Below are positions 10,028-22,165 of a stretch of 64,000 bases of DNA, one piece after another. Below the pieces are notes generated by a model. That model had not been told where the DNA came from. It worked only from the letters and a program-made list of their open reading frames with translations, and made no database searches. Made by a program: the position numbers and the translations under genes. The stretch is taken from NCBI GenBank assembly GCA_013115135.1, contig JABANP010000169.1, positions 1 through 64,000 on the forward strand. Reading direction: 5' to 3'. The stretch's first letter is position 1. Every line of letters starts with the position of its first letter. This DNA comes from Perkinsus olseni (Eukaryota; Perkinsozoa; Perkinsida; Perkinsidae).

Positions 10028-11010
10028 TCAGTTTGAGACTTGAGCGCCAATGCCTTCTTCTTAGTCTGACACTGATCCTCCGTGTGGTTCTTCCTCAGAC
10101 AATACCCACAAGTAGCACCCATTGTACGAGGATAATCACCAGATACACCCTCGTTAGATTTCTCGTCACGAACATCTTCTCGTCGGGGACGCTTCTGTAC
10201 CGGACCATGACCTTCATCTCGCTGTTTCTTGAAACAGTAAGCCTCCAAATGACCGATTTTACCACAGTAGTTACATCTACGATCATCCCGACGAAGCTCA
10301 CTGACAAGTGTAGATATCCAGCTGGGAGTATCACCGGCTTCTTCATGAGGAGTCGACGAAGTGGTTGAGGTAGACTTCTGTAGCAATGAGTCTGGCGCTT
10401 TATCATCGGCCCCAAAAACACCATCAATCGGTGCTTCATAAGCTCCGCGCTTCACAGCCAACAATTCACTCTCACGAGGCACGTCACCGTCCTCGAAGGG
10501 GTCAGACAACAGAAATTGAGCTTTCTCAAGTGCAAGTTGAAGAGTCTTCGGGTTAGCGTTCCTGACCTTTCGGGCGAGAGACATTGAATGCCCTCTCAAC
10601 CCTCGGATAAAAGCAGTAAGAATAATCGGGGCAACTTGGTCAGCGGTCCGTTAAGCTCGATGCGCCAACCGCTTTATATCATTCTGATATGTAAGTAAAG
10701 ACTCGCTACCAGGATCCAAAGTCCGACGATACAGCTGTTCGCTGCTCTGCATCTGAGTAGCAATGTTCAACTTGTGGGAGAGGTTCTTAACCAGGTTGGC
10801 CATCGTATCCTTCTCATTGGGCTTGAGCTCATCATAAACAATCCATGCATCTCCTCGAAGTAAAGGTGGTAGGTGCTTCAACTGATCGTCGTCTTCCCAC
10901 TTATTAGCAGTTGCGCATGCCTTAAATTTTCGCACCCACTGATCAAAGTCCAAGGGACTTGTCAGAGGGTCGAAGCTCTCAGGTAGGGCAAAACACAAGC
11001 TCGGGTCCAT
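10015..11010 (-). pseudogene. gag: Retrotransposon Gag with one in-frame stop
   Basis: The frame starts at ATG 11010, 20 nt inside the 5' LTR, with MDPSLCFALPESFDPL. It continues through a capsid-like region (FDQWVRKFKACA, LLRGDAWIVYDEL) to a TAA at 10653-10651, then stays open in the same frame to the TAG at 10015. The second half carries two CX2CX4HX4C zinc knuckles (CNYCGKIGHLEAYC and CGYCLRKNHTEDQC), typical of nucleocapsids. Both halves share one frame, so the break is a single nonsense change (or a sequencing error), not an indel. The copy therefore probably cannot make full-length Gag or Gag-Pol, although its LTRs are identical. Confidence 0.85.
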
Positions 11011-11029
11011 GAACAAGGAGCTGCTACTC

Positions 11030-11178
11030 TGGAATATCAACTCAACACGGATGATATCCGTATTATGTAGGAATGTAAGCAAGAATAGCTGAGAGTATAT
11101 CAACAGGAAAACCACAGCTTAGCTCAATAGTGGGACAGCAGAAACGGGACAGCAAATTGTGTGGAATATGATATTGCA
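11030..11178 (-). repeat. 5' LTR of the retrotransposon
   Basis: 149 bp and identical to 6078-6226. It is followed at 11179-11182 by CGCG, the second copy of the putative target duplication. Confidence 0.95.
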
Positions 11179-11664
11179 CGCGCACGGGAAAGGAGAAAGG
11201 AAATGCGGTACTTCAACCGATTCAGTGCGTTACTTCAACCGATCTAATAACCGATGCTAGAGCTAGCTGCTAGCAGCGAGTGCTAGCACTAGGTACAGCT
11301 ACAAGTTGTAGTGGCTGTGATAAAAGCGGATGCGAGCTCGATCCAGCTCTCCGCTCTCTGGATGTGGTGGTAGGATATTAGAGAGTACTGACTTCACTCG
11401 GGCTACGTATGAACTTCATATCAATCTATATCCGATATAGATTGGTATAGATACGATATAGTATATCGTAGTATCCTAATATCATACTATGAAGCCGGCA
11501 GTCATCCAATGTCCTACCTGCTGGCTCGGACTCTGATAAGGCCCGACCAGGTAAGAGCAAGCGCGCAATTTGCGACGTTTACCTCCTCAGGGGAGGCTCC
11601 CTGAACTATCTTGTCAAGGGGAGGCTCCTCTCCTCATAGTTCAAGGCGCTTCTAACCTATCTTT

Positions 11665-11892
11665 TTCAATTTCGCAGGGCGAGCGATCACCCGCGCCAAG
11701 ATATGCCGTAGTAAAATCAATTTCGCCAGAGCGCGCTTTAGTACAATCAATTTCGCCAGAGCGGTGTTTTTCACTAGTGATTTTCACATCACGGGTGAAA
11801 CTCAAATCAATTTCGCCGGCACGCCCGAAGTAAGTCCGATTTCGACGAAATGCGGAAATCAATTTCGCTGGTAGTAGATTCAATTTCGCAAC
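11665..11892 (+). repeat. Cluster of CAATTTCGC repeats
   Basis: CAATTTCGC or ATCAATTTCGCC occurs six times in about 225 bp, in one orientation and at irregular spacing, often followed by AGAGCG. The repeat is imperfect and not in register as a simple tandem array. Confidence 0.8.
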
Positions 11893-11994
11893 AGTGACGG
11901 CTTTTCACGTCTGTCAGAGTCAGTGACTCTTACCGGATGCCCGTTCCGCCCATCATCGAGCCAAATCCAGGTGACAACTCTGATGATGGGAGCT

Positions 11995-12025
11995 ACGTCT
12001 TACGCTATGCCCTAGCGTAAGACGT
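11995..12025. repeat. Perfect inverted repeat, 12-bp arms
   Basis: ACGTCTTACGCT (11995-12006) and AGCGTAAGACGT (12014-12025) flank a 7-nt loop. Confidence 0.9.
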
Positions 12026-12047
12026 TTCATCGAGAGACCTGAATCTT

Positions 12048-12100
12048 GATTTTCTCATTGCGTTAATGTGAATAGTTCAGATTAACGCAATGAGAAAATC
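12048..12100. repeat. Perfect inverted repeat, 20-bp arms
   Basis: The arm at 12048-12067 (GATTTTCTCATTGCGTTAAT) is exactly complementary to 12081-12100, with a 13-nt loop. Confidence 0.9.
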
Positions 12101-14672
12101 GAGACTACGCAACTTCTCGCTAGTCAAGAGGATTTGAGAGGATAACCATGCCCCACGCCGTTTCATTAGGACTCAAAATTAGGACCTCGATACTTGCATG
12201 AGAGCATTTCACTAAGCATGATCAACGGTTTCGTCACATTCGCTTGCCGCGAGATCTCCCCTATCGCCGTGGATCTGCGTGAGAAGGGACAAACAATCGC
12301 CGGACTAACGGCAGTGTGATTGTCGAGCGAACCACTCACTTCTTCACCCTTCCGACGCTGAATCTCGGCAATTTGCCAGTCCTGAACAGCAAGAGCGAGA
12401 ATAGTAGTCGTCTTGCTAGACTAGACAAGACTTGCCGAGAGAGAGTTAGGTCGGTGATACACCTTGAGCGTTGAGCGATTCAGCTGATTCGTGACACTGG
12501 GATGAATCAGCTACTCATCCTAGTCTTATCATAAGACTCTTATGAGGGTACTCAACCACGGCAGGGTTCCTTGCCGGTACTTATCACTGCTAGGGCGCGA
12601 ATACACGCAGCTCACTTGCTTGGCGGCCCAGTCTAGGAGTTCGATCTCCACAATTTTGGCAAGAACAGAAACGTCAGAGCATGATCGTGGAGGCAAGTGA
12701 GAAAGCTCTTGAATGCGATGAACGATCAGTTCAAGGATTCCTGAAACCGTGACGCTCGTCTCAATTGTGCAAGACCATCATGCTACCAATCAGTCCGAAC
12801 TCAGAGCGTAACCATGAATCTGTAAACCTCTCTAGTTTCTCCTCGAACTCGTCGATCTCTCCGAATGCCCAGAATCGGAACGCCTAACGATCGAGTCAGA
12901 CGTTCACGTAAGGCCGGAAGAGGCCCACTCGAATCGCTCCCTTCGCGTCATCGATCGTCTCCCCCGCTGCTGACAGGGAAGTGCTACCTACTAGAGAGTG
13001 TTGTTCCATTCGGCTCAGTATTTTCGAGTCGAAAGTTTCGACGGTCCCACTGTAAGGCATTGACTGCTCTTGTGACCCTGATTCCGATCGACTCTCCAGC
13101 ATATTCCGCGGAACCCAAACCTGAAAAACCAACTTCAACGGGTAGAATTGAGACCCTGCTGATTGAGAAGATTGAAGCAGGCAAGGCCAGCAAGCGAGTC
13201 CCACATCTTGTGAAACCTGTCAGTGTTCACTTGCAGTGCTCCGAAACTTATGCGAAACTCGTGTTATCACTATCACAAGCATGAGCGCCATAAACGGAAA
13301 CAGGGAACTTCCCTGAGGGAAGAAGTGATGCAGAGCCTCTGCAGCAGAGGCACATCGTGACCTGTGTGCCTCGATCAAATGAACGCGTTCAATGGTCATT
13401 CAACGCGTTCGCAGAGTCAAACCCGATGCCATCGGGCCTATGGGCACTGCCCATCATGGGCATTTGCACCTTTCTCACCCGGAAAACCAATTCGATGTCC
13501 CGAGAGCGATCGATGATGTAAGTCCTTGGCCTCAACCTAACTGCTGGCAGCGACAGTTCCATATCTCGCAGAACCTGTTATGGCTTCATCTTCTCGCTAT
13601 GTCACCACACCAGCCGAGCGGTAGCTAGTTTCCGAATGGAACCGGAGCTGGGATATCTTGCTAAGCTGGGCTGAAAGACTTGAGTCAAGCCGCTTGAGAG
13701 CCATCTTTTGTTTCGAAAATCTCATCCGAAACATCTGCATCGAGGAATTGTGGCTCATGCGGAAACGCCCTATACGCTGTCCGAGCCGATGGACCATCGG
13801 CGATGGTTACGGCTGATGCATCTCGTAGAGTTTTCGTGTCTAATCGAGCGGTGTGAGAGGGCTGAAGTCGTTCACTTAGTGTCCGGAGATTCTGCAGGAA
13901 GTCTCACCCGTTTTGAGTGCTCCATCCGCATGTGCTGTCGGAGACGGCAACACAGCATAGCTTCAAGATACCCTCGAATCCTAATGAAGCATGAACCGCT
14001 AGTCACTCTTCTCTTCTTTCGCCAAACTCAAACATTGCCACTTCCTGCGTTATCATTCCGAACGATTCGGGATCGATCCATGTTACGTATCGATTTGGTG
14101 TCGAATGGTTCATTCGATAGTGGCCTCGATACTCGGCACTCGCTAGCGATTGCACCCGACCCGAGCAGTCTTTGCTCCGTCGGTGAAGCCCAAGTGTGTT
14201 GCTCATGCTGCACGAACACGCAGGTCCTGCATGTTCATGCAGGATGCCAAAGCTTGGAAGTTCACATGTGGACTGCAGGGTTGGAAAGCTCACTGTTGAG
14301 TTATTGACTCCGTGTCTAAGAGTTCTGGCTTCGGCATTTCACTAGGAAACCTCGCTTCGACCGATGCGCGTTGCCTGAGGAAAACTTTTCTCAGCGGAAA
14401 CCAACCCCTTTTCTCATGGCCGAACAAGGACAGTGCTGCACCTGTTCTGCTGCATTCTGAGCTGCAGTATTTCTCGTCTCACTTTCTTGAGGAGCTTCCT
14501 GACCAACGTATTGCGCTCAACGATTAACCTGAGCGAGTCGATCTGTTCCATAGTCATCTCGATCGCACATGACATCAATTTATATGAAACCCGTTAAACG
14601 AGCAGCATGGCGGATGAATGTTTTTACATCCTACAGTTCTCTCTCACCTAGCATGACCTTGTTCTGACGCGT

Positions 14673-15101
14673 ATGAAATCGAGCTGGCTCGCGAATTATG
14701 AAGATGACCGTCGTGATTTTGAGTGGGAGCTCGTCGCTAGAGGTTGCGATGCTTTCGAACTAGACTTATCCCTTGCACATTCATTCAGAGAGCAAGCTTT
14801 CGAAGCAATGCTGCGGACCCACTTGAATCGACTTTCCTTGTCAGCTGCTGTGGAGGCTCTCTTGAGGCCGTCAGTCGACATTGCAGCCAACTTCAGCGTA
14901 CCTATAGTGTCCAAGCTATCCTATTCGCTTGAATCGAGCGTTTCTCAGGTCGACTCGGACGTCGTACACTCGACCGCATGGCAGAGAGCTTCTCTGAGAG
15001 AACAGCGACTCGCTGTCAGCGAGACCTTACTTTTGCTCCCTGACATTTCTGGTGAGTCATCAATCACTTCGTTCGCTGACGAATCTTGGTCTCCGCGGTA
15101 G
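14673..15101 (+). CDS. Possible small protein, unknown
   Basis: A 142-codon ATG-initiated frame. The composition looks fairly protein-like (acidic N-terminus, then leucine- and serine-rich), but I recognise no domain, and there is no neighbour or leader to support it. It may be chance. Confidence 0.2.
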   Translation: MKSSWLANYEDDRRDFEWELVARGCDAFELDLSLAHSFREQAFEAMLRTHLNRLSLSAAVEALLRPSVDIAANFSVPIVSKLSYSLESSVSQVDSDVVHSTAWQRASLREQRLAVSETLLLLPDISGESSITSFADESWSPR

Positions 15102-16639
15102 CACTCAGCCTGATCTGAGAACCGTAGCAGACGGCTACCAGTAGCTTCTCGCTCAGACCTGTATCCGACTACCGAGTCGAAAACCTTTTCCCTTGCGCAG
15201 CTGAACCACTCTCCAGGGGAGTGGACCACTCCGAGTGCTTCAACAGCTGTGCTTCCGCCGCGCAAGCCTTGCGTGGCAGGCGAAGTCTCCCGCAGAGCTC
15301 AGCTAATTCACACAGTAACAATGTGACAGTATACTATGAAGTTGAAACACTGAACCAGCTGACTAGGACCGTATCATCGCATGAGTCCTGAGTTCGCGGG
15401 GGGGGGCCAGTGGGGAGTGAATAGACGATAATAATGTTGGCTTTTCCTCGCATGTTCGCGGATACGATAAGCTGTTTTCAAGGGAACATGACATGTTCAA
15501 CATGTTGATCGGAGTATAGAGCACCGTTCTATACACCCTTTGTTTGAATTATTTTGGCGCGATGGGTACGGCTTTTTTAGAAACGTGCGGAAGAATCATA
15601 CCTCCTGTGAAACATGTCTCGTGGTGAATTGCCACGCGAGCCAGCCGCTGCTGCACCGAGGGGAAGAAGGCCTTTGGTATACACAACCACAGGCAGTAAG
15701 CGCACCCAAACATGAATCGGTGGTACCTGAGGTTGGCCGATAAGCTTTTGAAGCACTCAGTTTCAGTTCTCACGCAGTGGTCCAGTCAACTGCGAAGAAC
15801 ACGACCGTGCATCCAGTCATGATTGTGAATAGTAATGGCACCTGTAGTGAAAATGCAGGCCTCACGGGGAGGAGGATAATCTCAAGCCCGTAGGCGATGA
15901 CAGGAGTCATTCACGGTGCACCCAGCCATTCCCGTGCGAAAGCCGAAAGCACTGAGAAAGGGCTTCTCGCTCGAGAAGTTCTCGGCTCACTACGTTCAGT
16001 TGGGCTAGAAACTTTCCATGTCAACGAGTTGATGGTAATTTATGATTAAATCGTTAGGCGGTGCTCCTATAATTCCTAATTTCAGGTATCCTACTCCTGA
16101 GAGATCCCTTTTATCCTCTCCGCTGCCGTTCAGTCCATCTATCACGTCCATTCGTAGCAGGTAGTCTCACCAGAATGAAAAAAATTCGCTACTGATCAAC
16201 GACAATTGACAAGAGTGCTCTGGGAACTAATACAGTATTCGGCATACTACTAAGCCCCCTCACCGGGACCGGCGCATGCCTGAAACTGTTCCAACTAGAA
16301 ATGCAACCCGACCAATTCCGAAACGAGGGACCACGTCAGTCTGTCAGCTCGGCGGCACCTATGCCGGCGCCCTATGTGAGCATCATCTTCTCAGCCAGGT
16401 TAACTCGATTACGGAGCCAGGCGCTCACGCGGTCCCGATAAACAATGATTGTTTAAAAATATCGTTAGATAGCCAGCGATAAACTTGCCAGCGGTTCTTG
16501 AATGTTTTTCTGCCTTTGAACGTATTGTTCATTAAGGTAAAGGAAATGCGGCTCCAGTTGGAAAAACCACGACTAGAAGTCGTCACTCGTTTGCAGTAAG
16601 AAATTTTGAGGGTGGACTATTCTCAAGTTTGAGCCCTGT

Positions 16640-16670
16640 ACTTGTAAGTTGCAACTTGCAACTTACAAGT
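16640..16670. repeat. Perfect inverted repeat, 15-bp arms
   Basis: ACTTGTAAGTTGCAA at 16640-16654 is exactly complementary to 16656-16670, with one spacer base. Confidence 0.9.
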
Positions 16671-16904
16671 CGTAACTCACAAGATGTGAGGTTATCATAA
16701 CGAACGGATCAGTGGCGTATCTACTTCGCGGACTATCATGAAACACCACTGTCGATTCGGCAGTCTTGTTCATCACATTTGCTTTCTCTTCCGACCTTGC
16801 ATTCCCCCGGAGAATCTGCACTGACAGTCAGTGACTGACTGCATTACCCAATCGAGCTGTGCCCATACTAGCTTGAAGCTAGTACATTGAATGTACTATG
16901 GAGT

Positions 16905-17520
16905 TTCACCTGTTTAACACGTAAAACAGTTTTACGCGAGGTGTTTTACGCGAAAAACGCGATGAGTTGTGTAGTCATATCACTTCGCGTGATAACGCTA
17001 GTGTAAAACGCAATAACGCGTTTAACACTCAAGTCAAAACGCGTTATAACACGAAGTACGCGTGATGGCGTTAGAAAAACGCGTTTTTCACTACACGTGT
17101 AAAAACGTGGCTATTTCAACGCGTTATAACCTTATCCCTGTCGGTCTCATATTCGTAGACAAGGCGGTCGGTCGCCAAGGGCGGTCTGTGCCTGTCGTAT
17201 TTTCGTAAACTTTGACTTCCTTTATGGTCAGCAAACCGGTATAGGCTTGGGTCTGTAATAATCGTCGTATGCGTGGATAAAGTATTTGAACACCCATGTT
17301 GTTGAATTGACGGTCAGGGGAGTGTCTGTCGTCGCAATGGTGAGTTTTTGCTGGGAAAAAATTGAAAGTCTTGGGCATAACACCAGGGGCGTTATGATCA
17401 CGCGTTTTACACCGAGCGTGTATAACACATTTCGCGTTTCACGCGTTATATGTGGTATTTCAGGCCATAACGCGTTGTGCTATGCGTTATGCGTTAAACA
17501 CTAGCGCTTTACATAACGGG
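16905..17520. repeat. Block enriched in ACGCGTT / TTTTACGCG words
   Basis: Words such as AACGCGTTATAAC, GTTTTACGCG and AACGCGTTT recur more than a dozen times on both strands, with some interruption between 17150 and 17390. They form many overlapping short palindromes around ACGCGT. I see no coding frame in it. Confidence 0.8.
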
Positions 17521-17973
17521 GGTGAAACTCCTATGTACTGCGAATGTAGTAACTACATTCGCATTGTCAACCCATTCCCTCAACTACTCCACTTCCTATC
17601 TCCTCTATCGCGGTCATTATGAGCCCAATCTACTTCTACTGTGTTCTGCAACTACACCTACTACAACGAGATAACGCACGGCTAGGAGAAAAGCGATCCT
17701 ACGGAGAAGGAGGGACGCTGTATCATCAGTATGAAGTGTATATTGGAAGACCCTCCTCGCGGGGTAGCTCATATTATGAAGCTCATAATATGAACTGTTC
17801 CGCGAGGAGACACGGTAACTCTCAGACTCCTTCGAACTGATAGAATCAACCAATTAATTAATTAACCGAATCAACCAACTGATAGACTAACGAATCAACT
17901 ATACCCAGACGTCTCGACTCAAAGTGTACCTTGCCTGGCACTTACAGTGTAAGTCTTACACTCCGATGATCAG

Positions 17974-18101
17974 CCCTTTTCAGCTATTTCCCTACTCCCT
18001 AATCTCCCTTCTGCACTCACTCCCCTCTGCGTTGGGTTCTGCTGTCAATTCCCCTTGGTGGGGAATAGGGAATTAGGGAGTAGGGAAATAGCTGAAAAGG
18101 G
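17974..18101. repeat. Perfect inverted repeat, 30-bp arms
   Basis: The arms at 17974-18003 and 18072-18101 are exactly complementary (inner part TTTCCCTACTCCCTAAT), with a 68-bp spacer. It is the longest perfect stem I found and may be a MITE-like terminal repeat, although I saw no target duplication. Confidence 0.85.
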
Positions 18102-18649
18102 AATAGTGCAGACGTAACTAGGCCCTCTCGTTGCCTCCTTGCCGCAAGGAGTGCCGCTCCTTAAGTAGGGATCAGCTCGAATTGGTACTGATCCTGAGAA
18201 GTGAGTGTTAGATCAGAGCCTGATGATCAGACTCTGGTCACTATCTGCTCCTCCATAGGGTCGCGGCGACCACCGTACGGGCCACTGCGGTTACCAGATC
18301 CTCCGCGACGTTCATCTGGAAAGTGGATGAACCTGCAGCACTCATCAAAACAACATGATCCGCGAAGGGAATTAAGGCTTTGAGGTCCGAGAGCCTGCAA
18401 ATAATCTAGCAGCCTCCTCTAGTGTGCGTGGAATATCCATGCCGTGGATATCGTACAACGATAAACCGGTATGCAATAGTTCACTAGCAACGCGTGCAAG
18501 GAATGCGAACGCTCATGCGTGTGTACTAATGTTAATACGTAATTGTTCAGTGAGCAGCGCTCACTTTGTTTCCGCCCAGACTTGCGGCAAACCGCTCGCC
18601 TCACAAGAAAGGGGTTCGTCGGTCAGTGCCGCAGTCGGCTCCATTCTGA

Positions 18650-19895
18650 CTAATTGACGAGCAGGTCTGGCCCCGGCGTCGGTATTGACATTCCCGACAG
18701 AGCCTCAGGGGCATCATCCTGGGCGCTCTTAGACCAGGTAGTCAAAGTCCATCCATCATAGTCGTCGTTGACCCACTTGATTATCTCGTCCACATTGTCC
18801 TCCAGAAGAACGGCATCGACACCTTTGAAGGGAGATATAGATGATGACGAATCCCGCATTCGTCATGCGCATTCGGAATGCGCTAACAACTGGAAAGTCC
18901 TACGCGAATCGCAACCGGCTCTGCCAAGAGTGAAGTGAGCCTCAGATTGGTAAGTTGCATATCGTCGTCGTAGAGGTCGCCAGTCGGCTGAACCACTAGA
19001 CTGAGAGCCCAGCAAGACTGGCGAGGAGTTTCCACAGGGAACTTTCCACGCAACAGCAGCCTATCGTTGCCGCCATCTCGGAAAGTTGGCCGTCGCAGAA
19101 TATGCCCCCGCAGACGTTCTCAACAGGACCAGAACCACCGAGGCCGACTCTTACGCCCGGCAAATAAGCCATGCTGTAGCGAGTGGTGACCCCACGGGGT
19201 GGTCATAGGTGGCCCACCCCGGGTGGTGACTCACCCCCTGCTGTGTGATGTTTAGAGGAATAAACCTGGAAAATAATGTTCGAGAATATACAATGTTCGA
19301 AAGGTTTACGGATTCTGGTGCCAACTTTTTGCAGTGAACCCATGCCTATCGACCCATTCACCGGATGGCATCCCCTCCAAGCCTTCGAGACGAAGGCCCC
19401 GAGAACGAAACAACCCGTCGCTCTCACTCCTACTGCGAGTTAACAGCACAACCGGGCGGCCACTCATGGAGCAGGCCAGCAGAATAAAGCGGACGTACAC
19501 CATTAGATGGTGACCATTTCTGACTGATCAGTCAGAGATCATTGATCTCTCAGAGATCATCTCTGACTTACCGCCGATCAGAGCGAGCCTATGGTCTGCC
19601 TGTCCTCAGCGATCGGCGATCGTCCGTCCCCAGGTTGAACCCACAGCAAGTGCGTGGCCACTTTCTTTCGCCGTGAGGACTCGGGCGTCCCCACATAGCT
19701 GCAGCCGGAGACTGGAACCTTATGTTGCCTCCCTATATAGGAAATGTTCCGCAGCTTTCTGGTTAATTTGACGAGGTCCACCCAACTGTCGAACCGACCG
19801 ATCCTCACAGTGAGGGCCTCACTTCGCCAAACCCATTTGACACTGTTCTCGTCAACAACTTTTCTGCCGGAGAAGCATTTTGGCCGGCTGGACAC
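18650..19895 (-). pseudogene. Remnant or undetected-intron gene, unknown protein
   Basis: Three stretches read like protein on the minus strand but do not join into one frame. They are 19895-19578 (KWVWRSEALTVRIGRF, LRNISYIG), about 19120-18890 (DRLLLRGKFPVETP, LVVQPTGDLYDDD) and 18859-18650 (GVDAVLLEDNVDEIIKWVND). An ATG with a hydrophobic start also lies at 19503. Either introns were missed or the gene is decayed. I do not recognise the family. Confidence 0.3.
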
Positions 19896-20934
19896 CCACC
19901 ACGTATATTCGCCTAATGTATTTCTCTGGTTATAATATCCTCGGCTAACCTACACCACGAGGTCGTTAGTCAACCATCCCTGATGACTCATCCGTCCGAC
20001 GCCGTCGGAACTCATCATGAGTTCTCGGACCGTCGGACCGACGGCTTACCTATTTCCTGCACGTAGATTGGCGTATTCTCCGTCGGTTGATAAGTTCACG
20101 CAATGCGATCGCAGATGATGTTTCGATATACCGGCGCCTTCGACTCTATGAACCAGTAAGCTTACAAGACCCCGCCCGCTTTTATCGACAGCGGGAGGAG
20201 CCCCGATCAAGTATGCTCGTGTTCTACCTGCTCAATAGATGAATTCGGTCCGCTTAAGAACAAGATTCAGCCAAGCTCACCTCCTACCATGCCGGCGGTA
20301 TGGTAGGAGATGCTCGATAAGCGGTGTGATACCGCTTATTGATACTGGTTGCGACGTTCTTCTCGCTAGTGTGACTTTGTCAATGGCGACTTCCAGCGGA
20401 GTCGGCCTAGAGCCGAAGCATCTTTGAGGAGATGTCTGAACATGAACAAGACGATCCAGCAGTTCTCCTTTCATAGCCTTCACAAATATGCTGAGAAATT
20501 TCCTTGAGTGGTTGATATCACCCCCCCCGGGCTCTCTGCCAGAGCAAAATTCGCCACCGATCTCTCAAACATGGCGAAGCTGTTTCCTTTCACCACTGTT
20601 AATTAAAGTCTGTAATATAGGACACGCACGCAATGTTCATCTTCATCCGTCGGTTTTGGTCATCTACGGAGCGCTGTGCAAGCTCGCTGCAGCGACGGTG
20701 AGTAATGGTGGTCTCGTGGTCCTTGAGAGAGTCAATAATGGTTCACCTCCGAGCCGCTATTGGTTCTTCACCAGTTGTACCGATGTCAAACCTCCCGACG
20801 CGATCCAGTTGAGCTGGTGGGTCAGACGTGTGTATCCTGTGCTTGTTGGACTCGCAGATAGTAAATATGTACCACACAATGCCAGTGCTAGCCTAAGCTG
20901 CGCTAGATATTCCCATTACTCACTCTATTAGTAA

Positions 20935-20965
20935 TTGACTCAGTAATAGACTATTACTGAGTCAA
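20935..20965. repeat. Perfect inverted repeat, 14-bp arms
   Basis: TTGACTCAGTAATA at 20935-20948 pairs with 20952-20965, with a 3-nt loop. Confidence 0.9.
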
Positions 20966-22084
20966 GTATACATACTTATCCTTTAAGTTGCCCTGTTGCG
21001 CTACAACATATTACTTGGTTCGATCGCCAGCATACGCGGAAGTTAGGCGAGATGCTCTTCACCGCCGACACGAAGTCACGCTTGAATCGCTTCGCCGCTT
21101 TGCCTTCCAGGACCTTGTATACAGAGTCTTTAAGAGTAGCTATTTCACTCAATATCTTCTGTGGGCCACATATCTTGGGATAAGGAGGAAGAGGAGCTCC
21201 GACCGTAGTCTCGCCACTTTTTCGGGAAGGGAGTTGAGTGGTGAAAGTGCCTTCGCGCCAGTGCACGATCAGTGCACTACTTTAAGTAGTCTACTTACGG
21301 AGATGCGGACTTTTCGTGAGGCATCTTCCGTGATCGATGGCCATTTCTTCGGTAGAGCAGTCTTCGATTCATGCAGAACCACAGGGAATGAGCGCGAGTA
21401 AGCATGATTCGGTGGTAGCTGAGGAGAGCCATTGAACTGTTCAACCTCGGTCTGCACGCTATTGTCCACTAAACTGTTGACTGAGCAATCACGTGAGGGC
21501 CGAGTTGACTGTCAGCTGCTGAGAGCAAATGTTGTATACAATTGACTCTCCCGCTCCATGATTTCACTTGTGACTCTCTCCCTTACTAGCCCAGCTTACG
21601 GATTGATGTCATTACTGTAATTATAAAGAAGAAACAGCAAGCTAGTCTTGTCTGCTAACAATTCATTCTAAGAACTGCGAAGAACATGATCGTGTTAAGA
21701 CTTACACTGTAAGTTACACGGTGACACCATGTAACACTTCTGGCAGAAGTGGGACCCTCCGAATGAGTGATCAGGTCTGTAATACAAAATGCAGTTGCCT
21801 TCGCGGTTGGCCGAAGAGACTTATTCAACAGTACTTCGAAAGTCACGCCAGTCAGGTTTGGTGTTCTTGGGTTGAGGGAACCAACCCAATTCAGGTTAGC
21901 TAACGACGATTTGGAAATTTTGGCTCCCTCCTGTCGTCGCCCGTACACTGGAGTTTCAACCGTCATATGTGAGGTTCCGTTCCTTCACGAGGCGAGAATC
22001 TTTAAAATCGCGATGTTAAATTGTAATGTGTCTTGAACACTCGGAGTGTGCAATAGTTGAGGTTGAGTTCACTCCCAGGAGCGC

Positions 22085-22165
22085 TCCTGGGGGCGTGCGA
22101 GAACTCTATTGAACACGCTCAGGAGCGATCCTGAGAACACTCCTGGAAGCGCTCCTGACTCGGGA
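22085..22165. repeat. CAGGAGCGCTCCTG palindrome cluster
   Basis: CAGGAGCG or its complement CGCTCCTG recurs about five times within 80 bp, giving several alternative hairpins. Confidence 0.8.

Larger units (their letters stand above)
6078..11178 (-). mobile_element. LTR retrotransposon, Ty3-like, nearly complete
   Basis: A 5101-bp element read on the minus strand. Two LTRs of 149 bp (6078-6226 and 11030-11178) are identical by eye and begin TG / end CA. The 4-bp word CGCG flanks both outer ends (6074-6077 and 11179-11182), consistent with a target duplication. Between the LTRs lie gag with zinc knuckles and a pol carrying protease, reverse transcriptase, RNase H and integrase in that order, as in Ty3/gypsy and BEL/Pao elements. 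Gag starts only 20 nt after the 5' LTR (ATG 11010), leaving no room for a normal leader. I found no clear tRNA 3'-end primer site, so priming may be unusual. Identical LTRs imply recent insertion, yet gag carries an in-frame stop. Confidence 0.95.
11183..14672. other. Gene-free stretch, repeats only
   Basis: No gene is supported. Open frames between 12.8 and 14.3 kb overlap on both strands, and the longest (13708-14307) begins at TTG and resembles nothing. The main content is short palindromes and the CAATTTCGC repeat cluster. Confidence 0.45.
15102..18649. other. Gene-free stretch with palindromes
   Basis: No gene recognised. It includes a CCGCGCAAGCC-type GC patch near 15250, a G-run near 15400, the ACGCGTT-rich block and two long inverted repeats listed separately. 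Confidence 0.45.

Noticed and set aside
13708..14307. 199-codon plus-strand open frame
   Set aside because: It begins at TTG, has no recognisable domain and is overlapped by long frames on the other strand.
20488..20931. 147-codon plus-strand open frame
   Set aside because: Low-confidence composition, no family resemblance and no leader or neighbour to support it.
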